Part shown: piece after piece, positions 17,938-26,354 of the stretch
Numbering within the stretch: position 1 is the stretch's first letter
Layout of the letters: each line of letters starts with the position of its first letter
Source: an uncultured Paracoccus sp.
Lineage (GTDB): Bacteria > Pseudomonadota > Alphaproteobacteria > Rhodobacterales > Rhodobacteraceae
Length of the DNA stretch: 57,674 bases
Direction: 5' to 3'
Assembly (NCBI RefSeq): GCF_937873615.1
Contig: NZ_CALMYP010000006.1
Coordinates: 1 to 57,674 of the forward strand
Notes under the pieces: generated by a model
Told to the model about the DNA's origin: nothing
The model's database searches: none
The model's input: only the letters and a program-made list of their open reading frames with translations
Translations under genes and position numbers: made by a program

Positions 17938-18201
17938 TCATATCGAATCTCGTCTTCTAGAGGCCCGCCCGCCGCGATGTAGCGGTCGTTTCGGTTCGGG
18001 GGTCAGGCCAATCCTTTGGATCTTCGCGGCGATCTCCATGAATTCGCCGCTGAGTGTTGCGCCCAGATAGGGGGCGAGGTCAAAGACGCCAGTCTCGATC
18101 TGCTTCCCGGCCCTTTTGAGCAGCACGAGTGCTGCCTTGGCCTGGGGCGGCAGGCCCGCAGGATCGCCTGACTGGATGTCGTGGCTGATGACGTTGTCCA
18201 A
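17938..18201 (-). CDS. Small hypothetical protein (87 residues, TTG start)
   Basis: I do not recognise this protein. It starts with TTG at 18201, preceded by AAAGGC at good spacing. It is mildly hydrophobic in the middle (AALVLLKRAGKQIETGVFDLAPYLGATLSGEFMEIAAKI in several pieces) and ends in an arginine-rich tail. It has no signal peptide or domain motif. Two hairpins follow its stop. It stands divergent to the MarR/receiver gene pair. It may be a regulator of that pair or an unrelated small protein. Confidence 0.45.
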   Translation of the reverse strand: MDNVISHDIQSGDPAGLPPQAKAALVLLKRAGKQIETGVFDLAPYLGATLSGEFMEIAAKIQRIGLTPEPKRPLHRGGRASRRRDSI

Positions 18202-18430
18202 GATGCTGCCTTTACGTTGCTGATTGAGCGAGCATTCGGCCCAGGTGGGTTGATTTCAGATTATCCGCAAAGGTCCCGTCTCCGATAGATTCGCAGTTGT
18301 AGAGAGCGGGAACGATTCCGTATCTTTGTGGGCCATTCGATGGGGCCAGACGACAGAATCCGGGTCTTGCTGCTACTGTTGGGTGCAATTGCCAGACGTT
18401 GCGACCGGGGCTATCATTCAGGAATGAACG
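18202..18430. other. Divergent intergenic region before the MarR gene
   Basis: These 229 bases separate the small minus-strand gene from the MarR gene and must hold both promoters. I see no clear promoter hexamers and no strong palindrome. Confidence 0.4.
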
Positions 18431-18919
18431 ATGGATCCTTTGTCGATGGGTGAAAGCAAGCTCGAAAGGCACTCGACAGGACGCGCGCTCGCTTCGGCGG
18501 TGCTCCTGGAGAAGGTCGTGCGCGACGCGTATGAGAAGCGGCAATCCTCGGAAGTTCAGCCGCTGCAATGGTCCATCCTGCGCTATCTCAGCATGTCGAG
18601 CGAGGACCGCAGCACGATCAGCTGGATCGCGGGCTTTCTGGGCATCACCCATGCCCCCGTCGTGCGCGCCGTTAAGACGTTGCAGCAGCGCAATTACGTC
18701 GCCTTGCACCCCAACCCTGCCGACGGTCGCAGCAAGATTGTCCGGCTGTCCGAACAGGGTTTGGCCCAGTTGAACGACGACCCGCTTCTGGCCGTGGCCG
18801 AGCGGATTGAAATGCTGGCGGAGGATGAAAAGATGGCCTTGATCTCGTCTGTCAAACAACTGATTTCGAATAGGAATTTTGAAGGGGAGGAAAGCGATGG
18901 CGTCGATCCTTCTCGTTGA
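18431..18919 (+). CDS. MarR-family winged-helix transcriptional regulator
   Basis: This 162-residue dimeric DNA-binding protein has the MarR core: QWSILRYLS, the helix pair STISWIAGFLGITHAPVVRAVKTLQQRNYV and the wing HPNPADGRSKIVRLSEQG (around residues 96-113). Dimer helices lie at both ends. AGGAA precedes the ATG at 18431. Its last 23 bases overlap the receiver-domain gene, whose own ribosome site lies inside the MarR coding sequence, so the two are almost certainly co-translated. The pairing suggests that the MarR output is tuned by the receiver protein. Confidence 0.88.
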   Translation: MDPLSMGESKLERHSTGRALASAVLLEKVVRDAYEKRQSSEVQPLQWSILRYLSMSSEDRSTISWIAGFLGITHAPVVRAVKTLQQRNYVALHPNPADGRSKIVRLSEQGLAQLNDDPLLAVAERIEMLAEDEKMALISSVKQLISNRNFEGEESDGVDPSR

Positions 18920-19268
18920 CGACAACACATTGGTCATTGCTGCCTTGACGGACCTGCTTGAAGCGGACGGCCATGACGTGATCGCGCATGAAGGCGTGGC
19001 CTCGGCCGTCGCATTCATCGAGGGCGGGACCCATGTCGATGTGGCCTTGATTGACTACTGGTTGTCCGGAGAAACGGCTGAGCAGGTGCTCGTTGCCTTG
19101 CGCCGGACACGCCCGGATGTGGCGGTTGTGCTTATCACCGGCGGCAGCGAAACGGCCAGTGTGGAAACAACCCGTTGGCTGGGCGTGTTGGACGGCATCG
19201 ACGGCTTTCTTCAGAAGCCGTTTCTGCGCGAGGATCTGCGCCTGCTCTTTGAGAAACTCGGGCTGTGA
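18897..19268 (+). CDS. Stand-alone response-regulator receiver protein
   Basis: This 123-residue single REC domain without an output module has the acidic pair D8-D9 (LLVDDN), the phospho-acceptor D53 (VALIDYWLSG), T81 (LITGGS) and the conserved lysine K107 (FLQKPF). The start at 18897 is chosen because GGGGAGG stands just before it; an in-frame TTG lies six codons upstream. The gene overlaps the MarR gene. Such proteins relay phosphate or bind partners, and the hybrid kinase 1 kb downstream on the other strand is the obvious candidate donor. Confidence 0.9.
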   Translation: MASILLVDDNTLVIAALTDLLEADGHDVIAHEGVASAVAFIEGGTHVDVALIDYWLSGETAEQVLVALRRTRPDVAVVLITGGSETASVETTRWLGVLDGIDGFLQKPFLREDLRLLFEKLGL

Positions 19269-20141
19269 TCAGGCGGGCGGCGTGCTTAGCAGATCGGCAT
19301 AGGTTCTGGGCAAGTCGCTCAGGCTGAAGAATGAGGGCGTATGCGCCTCCTCGATCAGTTTGCGTGGCGACATGTCCAGCTTCTCGATGACGAGACGCGA
19401 AAGCCTGGGCATATCCGGCAACTCATCCCGGGTGATCGCGTGAAAGCCGATCAGCGTGTTGGACGAATGTTCCGAGAGCCGCGTCGGCTTTGCATAGGCC
19501 ATGGAGATCATTTGCGACGGCTGCGCGAAGAACGTCAGGAAGACATAACCCTGATCGGCAATGTGCAGGCAGATTCCGCGATACTCGCGATCCTTCAACC
19601 GGGTTCCTTTGGGGAAGAATTCGCGCGGGGCATAGCCCCGGATGACCATGGCGCCATCCTGTCGCGAAATCCGAAACAGCTTGCGAAGGATGGTATTCTT
19701 GCGCGCGGCACACCATTGCCACATGGCATATAGCCCGTCGTCCAGGGCGCCGCCATCGTCGAAGAAATCATGCTCGGATACTGCAAAGCCAATCGCGGAC
19801 ATCCACGACACACTATGCGCGGGCTTCGGGCCAGAGCTTTTCACCAGCATCATCTCACCCAGAAGACTTTCGTTCAGCGGATCGGTGAGGATGCGGGCAT
19901 CAACCATGAAATAGTCGCAGATCTTCTTGAGGACATGGGGTTTGGGAAAGCTCTCGGCGCGAAGATAGCGTTGAAACTGAATGCGCCCGATATCCAGATC
20001 GTTGCGGACCTTGGTCTGGGTGCCTACCAGCGAGGTCAGCAGACGAAGATTGTTGCCGAAGACCGGCAGAACCGATGTGGCTGCGACGAAATTCGTGGGC
20101 GCCCGCTCTCTCTTGAGCTTCAAAATGTTCTGTTCCAGCAT
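19269..20141 (-). CDS. Helix-turn-helix protein of unknown function
   Basis: In this 290-residue protein, residues 30-85 resemble a Cro/CI-type helix-turn-helix (LRLLTSLVGTQTKVRNDLDIGRIQFQRYLRAESFPKPHVLKKICDYF in pieces), the kind that reads phage-like operators. The remaining 200 residues, including FRISRQDGAMVIRGYAPREFFPKG and a conserved-looking YRGICLHIADQGYVFLTFFAQPS, match no family I can name and may sense a ligand. Its stop abuts the receiver gene stop, so the two genes converge with no gap. It is likely a regulator of the same signalling island. Confidence 0.7.
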   Translation of the reverse strand: MLEQNILKLKRERAPTNFVAATSVLPVFGNNLRLLTSLVGTQTKVRNDLDIGRIQFQRYLRAESFPKPHVLKKICDYFMVDARILTDPLNESLLGEMMLVKSSGPKPAHSVSWMSAIGFAVSEHDFFDDGGALDDGLYAMWQWCAARKNTILRKLFRISRQDGAMVIRGYAPREFFPKGTRLKDREYRGICLHIADQGYVFLTFFAQPSQMISMAYAKPTRLSEHSSNTLIGFHAITRDELPDMPRLSRLVIEKLDMSPRKLIEEAHTPSFFSLSDLPRTYADLLSTPPA

Positions 20142-20335
20142 CTTTGGATCCGGCAGCTGGCAGCTAGGCCTGTCAGCAACCGCCTTCTGCTATGAAAGGA
20201 ATATTAAGTGCTAATAGCACATAATCTACCGTTAAGCAAGTTTGACGGCATTTCACAAGCCGTTTCCCGCTCATTCCGCGACGTCGCGGGGCAAACTTGT
20301 CAATCGGGGCTTACTTGTGAAGGCCACTGACCCAA
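20142..20335. other. Intergenic region between the HTH gene and the kinase gene
   Basis: This is a 194-bp AT-rich gap that should hold the promoter of the HTH gene. GTGCT-AAT-AGCAC at 20208-20220 is a short perfect inverted repeat in the most AT-rich part and could be an operator. Nothing else stands out. Confidence 0.4.
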
Positions 20336-22654
20336 TCACAGGTTTTGAATGAGAAGGTCCAGTTCCGACCAGGCAAAGGGCTTTTCAAGGCGGGCGTCAA
20401 ACAGGCTTGCCGTTCCGTTGGGCCGTTCGCTTTCCATGTTTCCGCTGATGAGAATGACCCTGCTGCCACTTGCGCCACCACGGATGAGCCGGGCAATATC
20501 GACCCCGCTGCCATCGCCAAGGCGGAGATCGGTCACGACGACATCGAAGGGTCCGTCGGCCTGCAACCGATGCGTGGCTTCCGCAACAGATGTGGCCGTG
20601 GTCACACGATATCCCCGGCCGTCCAGATAGGTGCGCCCGACCTCGCAAATGTCGGGCTCATCATCCACGAGCAGCACCGTCCTGCCTTGATCCGGCGCAA
20701 CAAGCGGGCGCTCGCCCCGCTCCTCTGCGGCTTCGACCGCGTCCCAGGGGGCGCGCGGCACGGCGATCATGAAGCAGGCGCCGTGCCCGACCTCGCTGCG
20801 GAATGACAGCTTGCCGCCGAATTCTTCGGCCACGTTATAGGCCAGCGTCAGCCCAAGCCCGGTGCCCTTCTCGGCCGGTTTGGTGGTGAAGAACGGGTCC
20901 ATGATACGCTGACGAATATTCTCTGGAATGCCAGGGCCGTCATCCTCGACGGTAAAGACGATGAAATTCTCGCGCGCGGCGCCAACAGGCAGATCGTCGT
21001 CAGGTCCGGCCTCGCGCAAGGTCAGCCGGATAGGCCCCTTGTCGTCGATCGCATCGCGCGCATTGATCACGAGGTTGAGCAGCGCATTTGTCAGCCGGGG
21101 GCGGTCCACGCTGATATAGGCATCATGGACGCCAATCTCGCTGCTGATGCGGATTTCATTGCCGATCCGGCCCTTGAGAAGCACCTGTAGATCCCGCAGG
21201 ATCTCCGCTGCGTTTTCGATACTGACCTCGGCTCTGGATTTGCGCAGGAAGGTCAGCAGGGTGCGGACCACCGACCTGCCCTGCCCAACGGCGGCCATGG
21301 CGATGTCGAGGCTCCGCTTGCTTTCGGGCGAAGGGTTGCGGCTCTGCTCCAACTCGATGGTGCCAGACAGGATCGCGAGGATATTGTTCATGTCATGGGC
21401 GATACCGCTGGCGAGGATGCCCAGGGATTCCAGCTTTTGCCGCTGAAACAATTCCTGCGCGAAGGCGCGGGCCTCGGTCTCGTCCGAAATCATCAGGGCC
21501 TCGCCGCCATCGCCCAGATCGATGCCGATCAGATGCAGAATGCGGTTATCCTTGAGTTCGACGTCGATGTCGAAAAGGTTTTGCCCATCGTTGCCCGACG
21601 CCATCCGGCGGGTGATCCGGCGTGTGACCGAGCGGACCCCCTCTGCGGCTTCGAGCCTGTCGATGAAGGCCTGAGCATCCTTGCCGAATTTCTCGGCCGC
21701 AACTTCGCTCAGGCAGTCCAGAATTGGCGCATTGCGGTTGTACCAGGTCAGATCCCCGGTCGGAGAAATGTGCAGCGCAGCGCGATTGGCCACGGACAGG
21801 ATCTGCTGGATAATGCGGATATACTGCTCGTTCAGCGAAATCTGTTCTTCAAGCCGGGTGACGGTCCGGGCAAGGTCGTGGCGCTGTTCCAGCAGATCCT
21901 CGATGATCGAGTGGATGAAGCGGGCACTGTCGTGGATTTCGGCGAAGCGGAAATTCTCCGCGCTCGGCAATGGCACGGTATCGCTCTTGCCAGCCCGGCG
22001 AATCCAGCTTGAAAGCGCGCGCAGCCCGGAAATCAGTGGCAGGCTGGTCGTCCAGTAGATCGACGCCGACACCAGCACGATGATCATTGCCGCTTGCAGC
22101 AGGATTGCCAGCAGGCTCGGCTCGATCAGGTTGCCCGCAGTTTCACCGACCATCACCTTGACCGACAATTCGCCCTGGCGACCCGAAGAGACGTCGATCT
22201 TCCTTTGCATCTCCAGGTTCGATTCCCCCCAGATCCCCTGCAGCATGTCGATGACCCAGGAAGTCGGCGGCGGCGGACGTTCGGAATGCGCGAGCACCTC
22301 GCCGAAATCGTCTTTCAGCGTCGCCGAGAAAATGCCGGTCGCGTTCAGCAAGCCGTCAGTGACCTTCTGCGCCTGAGTGCGGTCCAGATATTCGACCGCC
22401 AGTTCCGCCGGTCCATTGGCGCCGATCAGGACGGAGTTGACGGTTTCAATCTCCCACCGATGCAGCGCCCCTCCCGCAAGGAGCACGGTGATGGCAACCA
22501 CAATGACGGTCAGGCCCGCGACCAGGCCAGAGGTCAGGCGAAAGATGCGGTTGACACTCGGGATCGGCGAACCATTTGCGCCGATCAGCCGCCCGGTTTT
22601 GTCCTGCTTGCTGTCGGCTTGCGTCTGCGGCCTTACCCGTTGGTCGAGGTCCAT
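20336..22654 (-). CDS. Membrane-bound hybrid sensor histidine kinase with C-terminal receiver
   Basis: This 772-residue hybrid kinase starts with a membrane helix at about residues 40-62. A periplasmic sensor of about 115 residues follows, then a second helix (182-202) and a coiled coil near 250-290. A PAS-like region (about 290-395) precedes the dimerisation helix with the phospho-histidine H420 in SGIAHDMNN. The ATPase domain carries N-box NALLNLVINARDAID, G1 VEDDGPGIPE, F-box DPFFTTK and G2 GTGLGL. The receiver (658-772) has D664-D665, acceptor D709 and K758. It lies 100 bp downstream of a periplasmic binding-protein gene, suggesting that the binding protein presents the signal. No HAMP domain is obvious. 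The receiver would pass phosphate on, possibly towards the nearby single REC protein. Confidence 0.93.
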   Translation of the reverse strand: MDLDQRVRPQTQADSKQDKTGRLIGANGSPIPSVNRIFRLTSGLVAGLTVIVVAITVLLAGGALHRWEIETVNSVLIGANGPAELAVEYLDRTQAQKVTDGLLNATGIFSATLKDDFGEVLAHSERPPPPTSWVIDMLQGIWGESNLEMQRKIDVSSGRQGELSVKVMVGETAGNLIEPSLLAILLQAAMIIVLVSASIYWTTSLPLISGLRALSSWIRRAGKSDTVPLPSAENFRFAEIHDSARFIHSIIEDLLEQRHDLARTVTRLEEQISLNEQYIRIIQQILSVANRAALHISPTGDLTWYNRNAPILDCLSEVAAEKFGKDAQAFIDRLEAAEGVRSVTRRITRRMASGNDGQNLFDIDVELKDNRILHLIGIDLGDGGEALMISDETEARAFAQELFQRQKLESLGILASGIAHDMNNILAILSGTIELEQSRNPSPESKRSLDIAMAAVGQGRSVVRTLLTFLRKSRAEVSIENAAEILRDLQVLLKGRIGNEIRISSEIGVHDAYISVDRPRLTNALLNLVINARDAIDDKGPIRLTLREAGPDDDLPVGAARENFIVFTVEDDGPGIPENIRQRIMDPFFTTKPAEKGTGLGLTLAYNVAEEFGGKLSFRSEVGHGACFMIAVPRAPWDAVEAAEERGERPLVAPDQGRTVLLVDDEPDICEVGRTYLDGRGYRVTTATSVAEATHRLQADGPFDVVVTDLRLGDGSGVDIARLIRGGASGSRVILISGNMESERPNGTASLFDARLEKPFAWSELDLLIQNL

Positions 22655-22754
22655 GTGACGATACTAGCGCTGCTGGCCCGGCGAGCAGTCCCGGTGCTGG
22701 CTTTGGTGCCAAAGCGCATCGGCTTCACCAGTTGCGCCGCCATGACCCATCCGA

Positions 22755-23606
22755 TCACTGAAGCCCAGGTAACTGACGATCATCATACCACTCCTTCCAG
22801 ATCTGATCGAATGTCCCATCGTGCCGGGATTCCCGATAGGCGGCGCGCAAATCGTCGCGCAATCCGGGATCGACATGCAGGCTGGCGGTCAGGTGATTCG
22901 TTGCCGGCTTGAACTACGGGGTCTCGATGCCGACCAGCTCGTTCGGATCGAATGGCAGGTCAGGCCCCGCCATCCGTTTAAGCGCATGATAGCTGAACCA
23001 GTCCGTAATGGCGCCAAAGACGCGCCCGGTCGCCACACGCGTGCCAAGTGCCTGAACCAACCCCTCGGCCTGCAATGACCCCGCCGAGACCGTGCCGATG
23101 AAATGCGCGGCAAAATCGGGGTCCGTCTTCAGCCTGCGGTCAAATTCCGGCTCGATCACTGCGGCAGAGACGCTTTCGAAGATGCGGTCCCCAATGGTGA
23201 AATCATCCAGGGATTCGAAGCGGGTATCGGCATTTTCCTTGCGAACGACGATATAGAATTCGGCCTGTCCACAGGGGCCGATGAAATCCATGACCTTCGC
23301 CCGCTCCTCCCGCCATGTCACATTGGGCAGAAGCTGGATTTCGCCGGTTTCCAGCATCTTGAGCGCGCGCGCCCAGACGAGGTATTCCTGCATGGGCTGA
23401 AGCGTGACCCCGATCCGGTCGCACAACAGGCGTGAAAGCTCGATCTCGAACCCTGTCCACCTGCCGTCGCCCAGGGAAACGCAACGCGGCGGCGCATCGA
23501 GCGTGCGCTGAATCAGGACCGTGCCGCCGGGCGCGGCGCGAGAGAGAAGCGGGGCCGCAAAAGTACCCGCAGCCAACCCGGAGAGGAGATCACGACGTTT
23601 CATCAC
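22755..23606 (-). pseudogene. Periplasmic solute-binding protein (amino-acid type, family 3) interrupted by an amber codon
   Basis: The intact reading frame runs from 23606 to a TAG at 22914-22916 and gives 230 residues. It has a signal peptide (MMKRRDLLSGLAAGTFAAPLLSRAAP, tat-like twin-lysine-arginine start) and a family-3 fold (GFEIELSRLLCDRIGVTLQPM, LLPNVTWREERAKVMDFIGP). After the TAG the same frame continues for 52 codons to TGA at 22755-22757 and supplies exactly the missing C-terminus, including LRDDLRAAYRESRHDGTFDQIWKEWY. So one base change to TAG truncates the protein. It stands just upstream of the hybrid kinase gene and may have been its ligand sensor. Whether the short product still works is unknown. 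Confidence 0.85.
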
Positions 23607-23755
23607 ATGCTCCGACGCGTATTCTGTGCTGGTCCCTGCCAGATCGGGCTGCTCTGGACGGAGGCTGGGCCATACTACCGCATATCTGGCGATTTGTCAG
23701 TTCCCCGACGCATCGGTATAGGACCAACTGGGCGTGTTGAGGTTTAATGATATTG

Positions 23756-23779
23756 CATCTACACCGCTCGGTGTAGATG
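23756..23779. promoter_or_regulatory. 24-bp palindrome in a divergent intergenic region
   Basis: CATCTACACCG (23756-23766) is followed after two bases by CGGTGTAGATG (23769-23779). This 11-bp perfect inverted repeat lies between the divergent binding-protein and glycosyltransferase genes, about 70 bp before the latter. It has no T run and is better read as an operator than as a terminator. The whole gap (23607-23850, 244 bp) holds no gene. Confidence 0.5.
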
Positions 23780-23850
23780 GTGCGAGTCGCGGGATGTGGT
23801 TGACGGTCGCAACTGTCTGCACGGTCTCAGGCTAACGACGGACAGTCCAA

Positions 23851-26325
23851 GTGCTTTATATTTGCGTTCCGGTTCGTCGCAAGAAATGCGAGAAGACCGG
23901 AGAGTATCGGTTTGCCACTCTCCTAGAAGGCGAGCTTCAGAAGCTGGGACACCAGACCGAGCTTGTTCTGGCCGATGACATCGCACCACAACCTGTGCCG
24001 GGATCTGCCGCACTGCATATCTGCGGCGCATCCATCAACCTGCCTATCACCGGTATTCCCAACCTTCTGTGGCTGGTCTCCAGCCCGCATCTGCTGACAT
24101 GGCCGCTGGCGCGGGCTTATCAGCACCTTTTCGTCGCCTCCGCCTTCTTTGCGGAGCGTCTGAAGGAGCTGGGGCTGACGCATGTCAGCTATCTGCCGCA
24201 ATGCACCGATCCTGATATCTTCACGCCACCCGATCCCGCAGCGCCACGCGAACGCGACTTCTTCTTCGCCGGAAACCTGCGCAACGACTTTCGCCGCACC
24301 ACCGTGGAATCGCTGCTGCGCCTTGGCGCCGAGATCGAAATCGTCGGGCAGGGATGGAGATCCGCTTACCCTGATGCCGGCGTTCGGCAACGCTGGATCG
24401 ACACGGACCAGCTCGCTGGCAAATATCGCGCGAGCCGCTTCGTTCTGGACCATCACGAGCCGGCGATGTTGCGGTATGGCTTTCTGAACCACCGGGTTTA
24501 TGACGCCCTTGCCTGCGGCGCCCGTGTAATCAGCGATCAGGCTGCCATCCCGCCTGAGCTGGCCGCTGCGGTCATGGTCGTCAACCCTCGCCGCATGACC
24601 GCCGATGTCATTCGCGAGGCGCTGAGCCTGCCTGACCGGACGCCGGCAGAGATTGAGGAAACGCGTCAAGTTCTGGCGCGAGACTATTCGTTCAAGACAG
24701 CCGCCAAGGTGATTTCCGAACAGGCAAGCGCACTTGTCGCACGCGCGTCCTGTCATCGCCGGCCTTTGGAAGGTCTGGACACGGCGGTGGGGCCATTTGC
24801 CGCCACCAACCAAGCGGAACCCAGGTTGTATGTGACGGACGACCGGGGGCTTCATCAGGAACTTGTGGAAAAAGCCGGAAGCTGGAAGCTTTGGGACGGC
24901 GGCGCACAGGATAGCGATCTGCTGGTCGCGGCGCATGACCTGTCGGCGGCGATGGAAGCCATGCCGGAACGGCAGGCGGTGGTGATGCTGACTCCGACCG
25001 GTCGGGCGAAAATGCAGCCGGGCAGTTTCGAAGATCAGGAGGCAATGCTGATCGTGCCACGCCTCAATATGATCGGAACTCTGGCAACGGATGCCAAGCT
25101 TCGCTCACGCCTGCGCTTCGCGACGGTCGGGACCCGCAACGAAACGTCCGGCTTGATGCAGGCCGCCGCAGAGATATTGGAGAGTTGGCCGAAGGCGCCA
25201 ATCGCGCATTTCACCTATGTGGTCGAAACGCTCCACCAGGCCTTGCTTACCGGGCAGTCCGTTCCGCCACAGGTTCTGGCCGTGTTGGAAGGCGCGATGC
25301 TGCGCTTCGACCCGGAGGGCAGGCTGCCTCCCACGGACATGAATGGCATGAAGATCGTCCGGGCTTCGGCGTCGAATGGCCGTTACTTGCTTGGTCGCAG
25401 CGACGTTCAGCATGACTCAGCCGAGGCGGCATCGGAATGGCATCAGCCGAATGGTCGCTCCGAAGGCACGGGGCCTCAGTCACCGGAAGATTTCGTCGTC
25501 CTCGCCCCGCGTGAGCGGACGCCGCGATTTGCCGGTGAGATCGGCGTCTTCCTTCATATCTTCCATGTCGAAGCGGCCACGCGGCTCAGACAGGTCATTG
25601 ATCGCTTGCCCACGGCCCGGCGCATCTATATCTCGACCGACCGCGAGGAAAAGGTCGGGATCATTGCCAAAGCGTTCGAGGCAGACATGGCCTCGCAGCG
25701 CGCAGAGATCAAAGTGTTTCCAAACTGCGGTCGTGACGTCTTTCCGAAGCTGTTCGGCTGGATCGAAGAACATCGCCGGCACCCGTTTGTCCTGCATCTG
25801 CACAGCAAGAAATCAGCGCATCTGACCGACACTGAATTGTCTTGGTTCGACGATCTGGAACAATGCCTCGCGCCCGACGCGGGCACGGTGAATGCGATCA
25901 TTGCCGCCTTCAAGAATGCGCCCGGGCTGGGCATGTTTGGCCCACGGCCATTCCCCAAGGTCGCGGGCAACATTCGTTGGGGACATAACATATGGCAGGG
26001 GCGCGAGTTGCTGCGGCGGATGGATCTGCCGCTGGCACTGGCCGAGGAGCCGGTGCGCTTCCCGGCGGGCAGCATGTTCTGGGCGCGGCCCGAGGCGCTT
26101 GAACCGCTTTTCGCCTTGAACCTGACGGCGGCGGATTTCCCGGCCGAATCCGGCCAGCTGGACGGCACGGTTGCGCATGCGCTGGAACGCTGCCTGGCAT
26201 TGTCGACCATGCGGGCAGGTCTGCGCTATCTGGAAATCGGGCCATCATCCGAAGGGCAGGAACTTGTCGATATTGCTGGCATTCGCGGACTGATCAAGGA
26301 TCTGGTCGCCAGCACGCCGAATTAG
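23851..26325 (+). CDS. Two-domain glycosyltransferase: GT-B domain plus RgpF-like (rhamnan synthesis F) domain
   Basis: In this 824-residue cytoplasmic protein the N-terminal half (to about 310) is a CgeB-like GT-B glycosyltransferase. It has FFFAGNLRNDFRR and the sugar-nucleotide region NHRVYDALACGARVISDQ. A linker of low similarity follows. From about residue 560 the RgpF module begins: GEIGVFLHIFHVEA, VFPNCGRDVFPKLFGW, FVLHLHSKKSAH, and FPAGSMFWARPEALEPL near residue 730, ending in ESGQLDGTVAHALER. RgpF-type domains build rhamnan or related surface polysaccharides. It opens the glycosyltransferase cluster. The start codon is near a weak ribosome site, so the exact start is uncertain. Confidence 0.85.
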   Translation: MLYICVPVRRKKCEKTGEYRFATLLEGELQKLGHQTELVLADDIAPQPVPGSAALHICGASINLPITGIPNLLWLVSSPHLLTWPLARAYQHLFVASAFFAERLKELGLTHVSYLPQCTDPDIFTPPDPAAPRERDFFFAGNLRNDFRRTTVESLLRLGAEIEIVGQGWRSAYPDAGVRQRWIDTDQLAGKYRASRFVLDHHEPAMLRYGFLNHRVYDALACGARVISDQAAIPPELAAAVMVVNPRRMTADVIREALSLPDRTPAEIEETRQVLARDYSFKTAAKVISEQASALVARASCHRRPLEGLDTAVGPFAATNQAEPRLYVTDDRGLHQELVEKAGSWKLWDGGAQDSDLLVAAHDLSAAMEAMPERQAVVMLTPTGRAKMQPGSFEDQEAMLIVPRLNMIGTLATDAKLRSRLRFATVGTRNETSGLMQAAAEILESWPKAPIAHFTYVVETLHQALLTGQSVPPQVLAVLEGAMLRFDPEGRLPPTDMNGMKIVRASASNGRYLLGRSDVQHDSAEAASEWHQPNGRSEGTGPQSPEDFVVLAPRERTPRFAGEIGVFLHIFHVEAATRLRQVIDRLPTARRIYISTDREEKVGIIAKAFEADMASQRAEIKVFPNCGRDVFPKLFGWIEEHRRHPFVLHLHSKKSAHLTDTELSWFDDLEQCLAPDAGTVNAIIAAFKNAPGLGMFGPRPFPKVAGNIRWGHNIWQGRELLRRMDLPLALAEEPVRFPAGSMFWARPEALEPLFALNLTAADFPAESGQLDGTVAHALERCLALSTMRAGLRYLEIGPSSEGQELVDIAGIRGLIKDLVASTPN

Positions 26326-26354
26326 GAAAACGGCGACCTTCCAGAAGGGTATGG

